Assembly (NCBI GenBank): GCA_038087015.1 | Contig: JASBNA010000001.1 | Span: 1,674,001 to 1,738,000 of the forward strand | Length of the DNA stretch: 64,000 bases | Direction of reading: 5' to 3' | DNA from: Cerrena zonata | Lineage: Eukaryota; Basidiomycota; Agaricomycetes; Polyporales; Cerrenaceae | In this document: one piece after another, positions 59,701-64,000 of the stretch | Position numbering within the stretch: position 1 is the first letter of the stretch | Layout: every line of letters starts with the position of its first letter | Made by a program: the position numbers and the translations under genes | The notes under the pieces: generated by a model | Databases searched by the model: none | The model's input: the letters and a program-made list of their open reading frames with translations, nothing else | What the model was told of the DNA's origin: nothing

Positions 59701-61560
59701 TCTTGAACTCACTGGGTGTCTGTCTGCTCGCCGGTGCTCTGGATGTAGTGCATCATAGCTCGTCTCGAGCGAGGTATCTTGGTGCATTCTTGTACGTTGG
59801 CGGTTACCTATTGTTAGTCAAAATCCCTAAGAGCGGGAAGGTGTATGAGCCCAAGTTCTGGCTTTCTTTGGTTGGTTATGAAGCCCTCGATGCTGAAGAG
59901 GATGATGGTAAGTCAATCCACATTCGATCATCATCTCGTAGATGGGATACTGACTTGCCATTTGAAAACTCGCAGCAGCGTTCCCGTTTTCCTTCCATCT
60001 ATTCGGAAATGGGCATCATCTTCAATTCGCCGCTGCGTGCCAACACGAGAAGGATATCTGGCTTGCGGGTATACAAGAAGCGACTTCTCAGCCTCCCAGT
60101 TGGCAGAATGAGCCGGTCACCAATTTGCAGACGACGGAGAAAGAGAAGGTACCCATCGCAGCAGAGGTACTCGTTGAAGAGCCCCACGATCTCACTTCCC
60201 CGGGTCTTCCTACTATCCATTCAATGGGTGAAATGGAAGATCATGACGGTGCCATGCAGATCCCACGGACCTACTCCAGACCTTTCAAAACGATGCCTCG
60301 ACTCGAAGGATCTGCGTTCCGAAACGAGCAACTAGGTTCAGGTTACGTCCCCCTTAGTCGGAGATCGTCCACTGCCTCTGTCAAAGCCTTCTTTGCACCC
60401 TTGTCTTTCGAGACCTCGAGTCGAATTTCCAGACCTTCTTCTCAAGTTCGCCAACAAGTTGACCATGGGCTACATGACGTCTTCTCAGACAGCTGTATCG
60501 CCGTTCGATCTCAGGCTCAGATGAGAGGCGGTGAACTATTCCAAGTTCGCAAGAAGTATTCTGCGGGATGCCTCGGTCGAATTCCGGGCTCAGTATCTCT
60601 ACCGCAATGAACTTTGCTAGCAAGAGAAACAGTGTTTTGGTATCACACAAACGGAAGAACTCATCTGAGAACGGTGTTTTGACAGTCACCAGCGATCCGG
60701 AAAATTCGACTCAGGGTGTTCTCAAGATATCGAGACGCACAAAGTCATTTTCAGCACGTCGTCAACACAAGCAACCAGTATTGGTGTTACCTCCGCCGTT
60801 ATCGACTTTACCCGTCAGTATTGAGACTGCTAGTCCTGAACCGCTATCAGAATCACCATCGGCGTCACATATGCCTTTCTCCCAAACCTCGTCCGGTGTT
60901 TCGTCCAACGTCAACTCTGCTTTACCAAGTCCGAACTATGAAACCTTACCACTACCCACACCTTCTTCACATGTGCAGCCCGCTAGTCCCACGGAGATCA
61001 TGCATGTCAGGAAGGATGAGTATAAGCCCAAACGAGCACGTTCCATGGTCGACAACGTGCGATACTTCTTCCATTCAAGATCCCTTTCTCCTACACCGCA
61101 CTTTTCCGGACAGTCTTCTCCAACTATCATTGTTTCACCCTTAGAAGAAGATACACCCACGCCGTTGGTCCAGTGGTGGAGACGAGGCTCATTACGTCGC
61201 CGAGTTCAAAGTTCACCTGAAGCTCCCACCGAAGATTCTGGCCTTGTTATTTCAGTCCAGTCTTCTGAAGATTCGCATACTACTTCTCACAGTCACTCGT
61301 CATCTGCGGTCAGGCTTGATATAGATCAAAGTCGGTCTTCACCGACGATCTCGAGTACGCCGAACACACCTCGTCGTGTCGCTTTCAGTGAGTCCAAACC
61401 AGTCAGGCGACGATCCTTGTTCGCCTCCTCCATGCGTCAGAACTCTGCGTCAACTCAATCATCCGAAACTGGTCTGCTCACCCCACGCAGATCACTTCGT
61501 AATGTTCTTTTCTCCCGTTCCAATTCATTCACCCCAGTAGACTCAAGTAATCGCTCATGA
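56735..61560 (+). CDS. Rho guanine-nucleotide exchange factor, DH-PH type, with one apparent frame break
   Basis: Activator of Rho/Cdc42-type GTPases for cell polarity. Exons: 56735-58516, 58589-59083, 59118-59907, then 59976 onward. The first ~560 residues are disordered and Ser/Pro/His-rich. The DH domain begins at KRYHAILELLTTEFGYLVDL, continues after a long Ser/Pro insert (SGDVDSIDEVVRVVAEAF; FEIYQGFCPGHNEA), and contains the conserved KLKFLDYLIKPVQRICKYPL. A PH-like part follows (LGAFLYVGGYLLLV; HEKDIWLAGIQEA). The frame from 59976 runs to a stop at 60,608. The plausible continuation (MPRSNSGLSISTAMNFASK) lies in another frame starting at 60,568, so one base seems to be missing at the GGG of 60,565-60,567, or a weak intron is used. 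The C-terminal ~330 residues are Ser-rich and end at 61,560. Confidence 0.88.
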
Positions 61561-61981
61561 AAGGACTCCCATGACACCGAGCATTTCATTTATCACATCA
61601 TCAGGTTGTACGACATCATCAGGGCCCCTCTCGCATGCAATACCATATCCTATATCTTGAAATTTATGCCTTTTTATTTGCAGTAGACCAGTCCATTCAT
61701 TTCATTTTTCAAGACTGCCTTGTATCTTTTTGTCACTACCTCAACGTGTATTATTACGACCGTTCACTTCACGATTCACGCATATTTCTCCAGTAGATAC
61801 TTTTTTATATTGAAACCCATAATGCCCAGATTACGTGTAGGATATCAGTATGAACGGGGTAACGCAGAAACACGACATAACAATGTGTATGATGATGGAA
61901 AACGATGAGATGAGCAAAGTTAAAAAGATAAGGTAAATAAAGTATGAACAGAATAAAAGAGATCCAAGAGAAATATCAGTA
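61561..61981. other. convergent 3' intergenic region
   Basis: T-rich then A-rich sequence between two convergent genes, consistent with their 3' UTRs. No other feature. Confidence 0.4.
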
Positions 61982-64000
61982 TCATGAAATAAGACCGTAT
62001 GCGCGGAGTAGATTACCCCACTCCTCGTTTTGTAGTTCTAACTCTGCGAGTCTTCGCTTTAGATGCCTAGGAACGTTTGAAGTTAGTGAGAATAGCCGAG
62101 GTGAAGAAGAAGAATAGACTCACGAATTCTCTTTCGCAAATGTGTTGCGAGCTTCTTTCGTTTCACGAAGATCTTTGGACATAACTGCCCATGCATCGTC
62201 TGGCGGGAGGCTATTAGCAGCTTCGTACATGCCCTCGAGCTCTTCGTTGAAAGACTACGAAAATGATCAATCACCACAACGAGATCCGACGACTGTGAGA
62301 TACTCACAGTATACATGATTTCTTTCTCGTCCACGGAGTCAGAGAGAAGGCTTTTCACGACCTCACACTGTCGTTTGGCACCCTCCAGATCAAGTCGCGT
62401 CCGCTCAAGATCAGCAGAAGTCTAAAATACAAAATGTCAATCAGCCATGTTCCGCAACTTCCCATAGGGACCCAAGGTACGTACCTCCTTGAGATGCTTA
62501 GTAAAATGGATCAGTTCCGAATGTATGCGTTCCTGGTCCTTGGCCGCTTTAGAGAGCTCTTGATCAGCCTGTAAGGCTAGCTCTTCAACAGTCCGACTAG
62601 AATCATCGAAACGTGGTAATTCCATAGTTCTCGAAACCGGAGACTCAGAGGCTACACTGAACGGTCGGCCCCGCGGCGTGGTCTCGCCATGTCGTCGACT
62701 AATCAGTTTGCGCATCTCTTCCATACGTGCTTGAGCCTCTCTTGTCTAAGAATTCGAAGTATGGGTATGAGTACTGATGGTTACTGTTATGAGAGTAAAC
62801 CAAACATACCAGGCCTTGCGTTACAACACGCGCTGGGGGAGTTCGTATCGACTTCACTGGTGAGCCAGCTCGTTCAATATCCGATGGAGGTGACCCTGGT
62901 ACCCCAGCTTGCATCTGACCAGCTTCCAGTCTGATACGCTTGACAGTACGGTGAGCGGATTCAATCTACATCACATAGAAATTAGCCCATGAACGAAATG
63001 AAAGGGGAGAAAGAACTTACGTCCTCCCTTGTCGTCAGAGCCAGCTCTGTAAGCTGTCCAGCCTCCTGCAGCTTCGCAGCATGATCCGAAGACATAGGTA
63101 TCCTCAACCTCTTAGTCGGCGAAGTAGCAACACTCGACCTCGTATTCGATGTTGGTGTAGCAGTTGAGAGCTGAGGCAACAATTTATGCAAGGCTTGGGT
63201 CCTCGGAAGTACACTTGACCCCTGCCTCCTCGTAGGAGATTCGTCCCCACTCCTATTCATAGGATTGAAGGGACTCATACTAGAGGACTAAACGCCTTCT
63301 TCCGTATCGACAACGGTTCCACACCGGAATCACCGCCGTTTGTCCCCTGAGTACTGGCTTTAGGAGTCGCGTCCATATTGCCGGTCCCAGGAACGAATGG
63401 TCTCCATGTGCGGTTCACTGCAAGGGGATCATCCATACTCATGGCTCGATTCCGTCTTGGCGTGACAGGTTCCATAGGGTTTACTAGCGTAGCATCGCCC
63501 AAGCCCATGTCGGAGTCGGTTCTTGATAGGTGTGGTTCATTTGTAGAGGAGGATAAACGTGGACTTGGAGGTGGGAGAGGAGAGGGGGCGCGGGGACCTA
63601 GGGGACGACGTTCGTCGAGAGATTGTCGGGTTGGTGGGCGGGCCGGAAGCGCGATAGGTGTTTGTTGAGTCTGCGTATGATGTGTAGGATGCTCGGCTTG
63701 ATGGTCGGTCGGGGCGTATGGTGGAGTGTTGGCTCTCGGTATCGTTAGGGAGATCTGGTAAGGTCTCTAGATAGACGGGATGATGGGCGTAGGGATGTTG
63801 GTGGGTGGTCTATCGAATGGTTTATAAGTTGAAAAATCCAGATGTGCATAGAAATAATGTCAGAGTGAATATTACCTTCGTATATGGTCTCCTCTGTCGG
63901 TCCTTCCAAGGTCATCGCACCGACAGTCTCATGCTGATTCCTCGAATTCTTCCTAGCAAGCGCCAACCTCGCCGCCAAATTCCTCTCACTCTCATCCGAC
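61982..64000 (-). CDS. coiled-coil protein, 5' end outside the window
   Basis: Partial gene; the N-terminus lies beyond 64,000. Readable 3' exons: 63021 upward, 62965-62820, 62745-62485, 62421-62308, 62254-62124, 62066-61982. The N-terminal part is Ser/Pro-rich (RNRAMSMDDPLAVNRTW, SPTKRLRIPMSSDH). The C-terminal ~250 residues are a long predicted coiled coil: SAHRTVKRIRLEAGQMQ, TREAQARMEEMRKLI, ALQADQELSKAAKDQERIHS, LERTRLDLEGAKRQCEVVKS, then the end HLKRRLAELELQNEEWGNLL. What looks like a 1-nt break near 63,290 is better explained by a 59-nt intron from GTATGA to GGCAG. Family not recognised; a cytoskeletal or kinetochore-type scaffold is possible but only a guess. Confidence 0.75.

Noticed and set aside
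63180..63300. Apparent frameshift in the right-edge coiled-coil gene
   Set aside because: A 59-nt intron (GTATGA ... GGCAG) joins the two frames cleanly at phase 0.
1..64000. CRISPR arrays, tRNA/rRNA genes, intact transposons
   Set aside because: No regularly spaced repeats, no T-loop/A-box pairs, and no reverse transcriptase, integrase or transposase motifs were seen on reading both strands.

Overview
The window is a gene-dense piece of a filamentous basidiomycete (mushroom-type) nuclear genome. Reasons: most genes are split by many 45-80 nt GT-AG introns, intergenic spaces are short, and the gene content is fungal (OPY2-like HOG-pathway anchor, COQ10, TRM10, CAF16, AIR-type TRAMP subunit, GIS2, DH-PH RhoGEF, tandem microsomal P450s). 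I see no CRISPR array, tRNA, rRNA or intact transposon. Exon joins were worked out by eye. Where I give a spliced length, the exon lengths add up to a whole number of codons.

Layout. 0.5-8.4 kb: a Nup98/Nup100-type FG nucleoporin (-) is divergent from the second-largest RNA polymerase I subunit (+). 8.6-11.9 kb: a histone-fold protein (-) with a 12-nt microexon and a GC-AG intron. 12.3-16.5 kb: a Q/S/P-rich protein with two C2H2 fingers (-), divergent from an NDUFAF5-like complex I assembly methyltransferase (+). 18.3-20.7 kb: TRM10 (-) divergent from acyl-protein thioesterase (+). 21.1-26.8 kb: a coiled-coil protein and an AIR1/2-like zinc-knuckle protein (both -). 27.1-31.6 kb: two tandem paralogous P450s (-). 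32.7-34.1 kb: CAF16-type ABC ATPase (+). 36.1-38.3 kb: OPY2-like membrane anchor (-). 40.0-41.9 kb: a small conserved-looking protein and COQ10 (+). 44.6-45.4 kb: GIS2/CNBP (-). 47.4-54.0 kb: PLP aminotransferase, Reb1-like Myb protein and an LRR protein (+). 56.7-61.6 kb: DH-PH RhoGEF (+). 62-64 kb: a coiled-coil protein cut by the right edge (-).

The genes do not form a pathway or cluster apart from the P450 pair. Loose themes are RNA metabolism (RPA135, Reb1-like terminator factor, AIR, TRM10, GIS2, Nup98) and respiration/ubiquinone (NDUFAF5, COQ10).

The strongest unexplained signal is a sharply bounded 1.6-kb tract (13,791-15,416) inside the zinc-finger gene. It holds only two CpG dinucleotides, although CpG is frequent on both sides. 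Coding exons and introns are equally depleted. A second, more technical signal is a set of single-nucleotide frame breaks in otherwise well-conserved genes (TRM10 twice, RhoGEF, perhaps the histone-fold gene), which may be assembly errors or real lesions.
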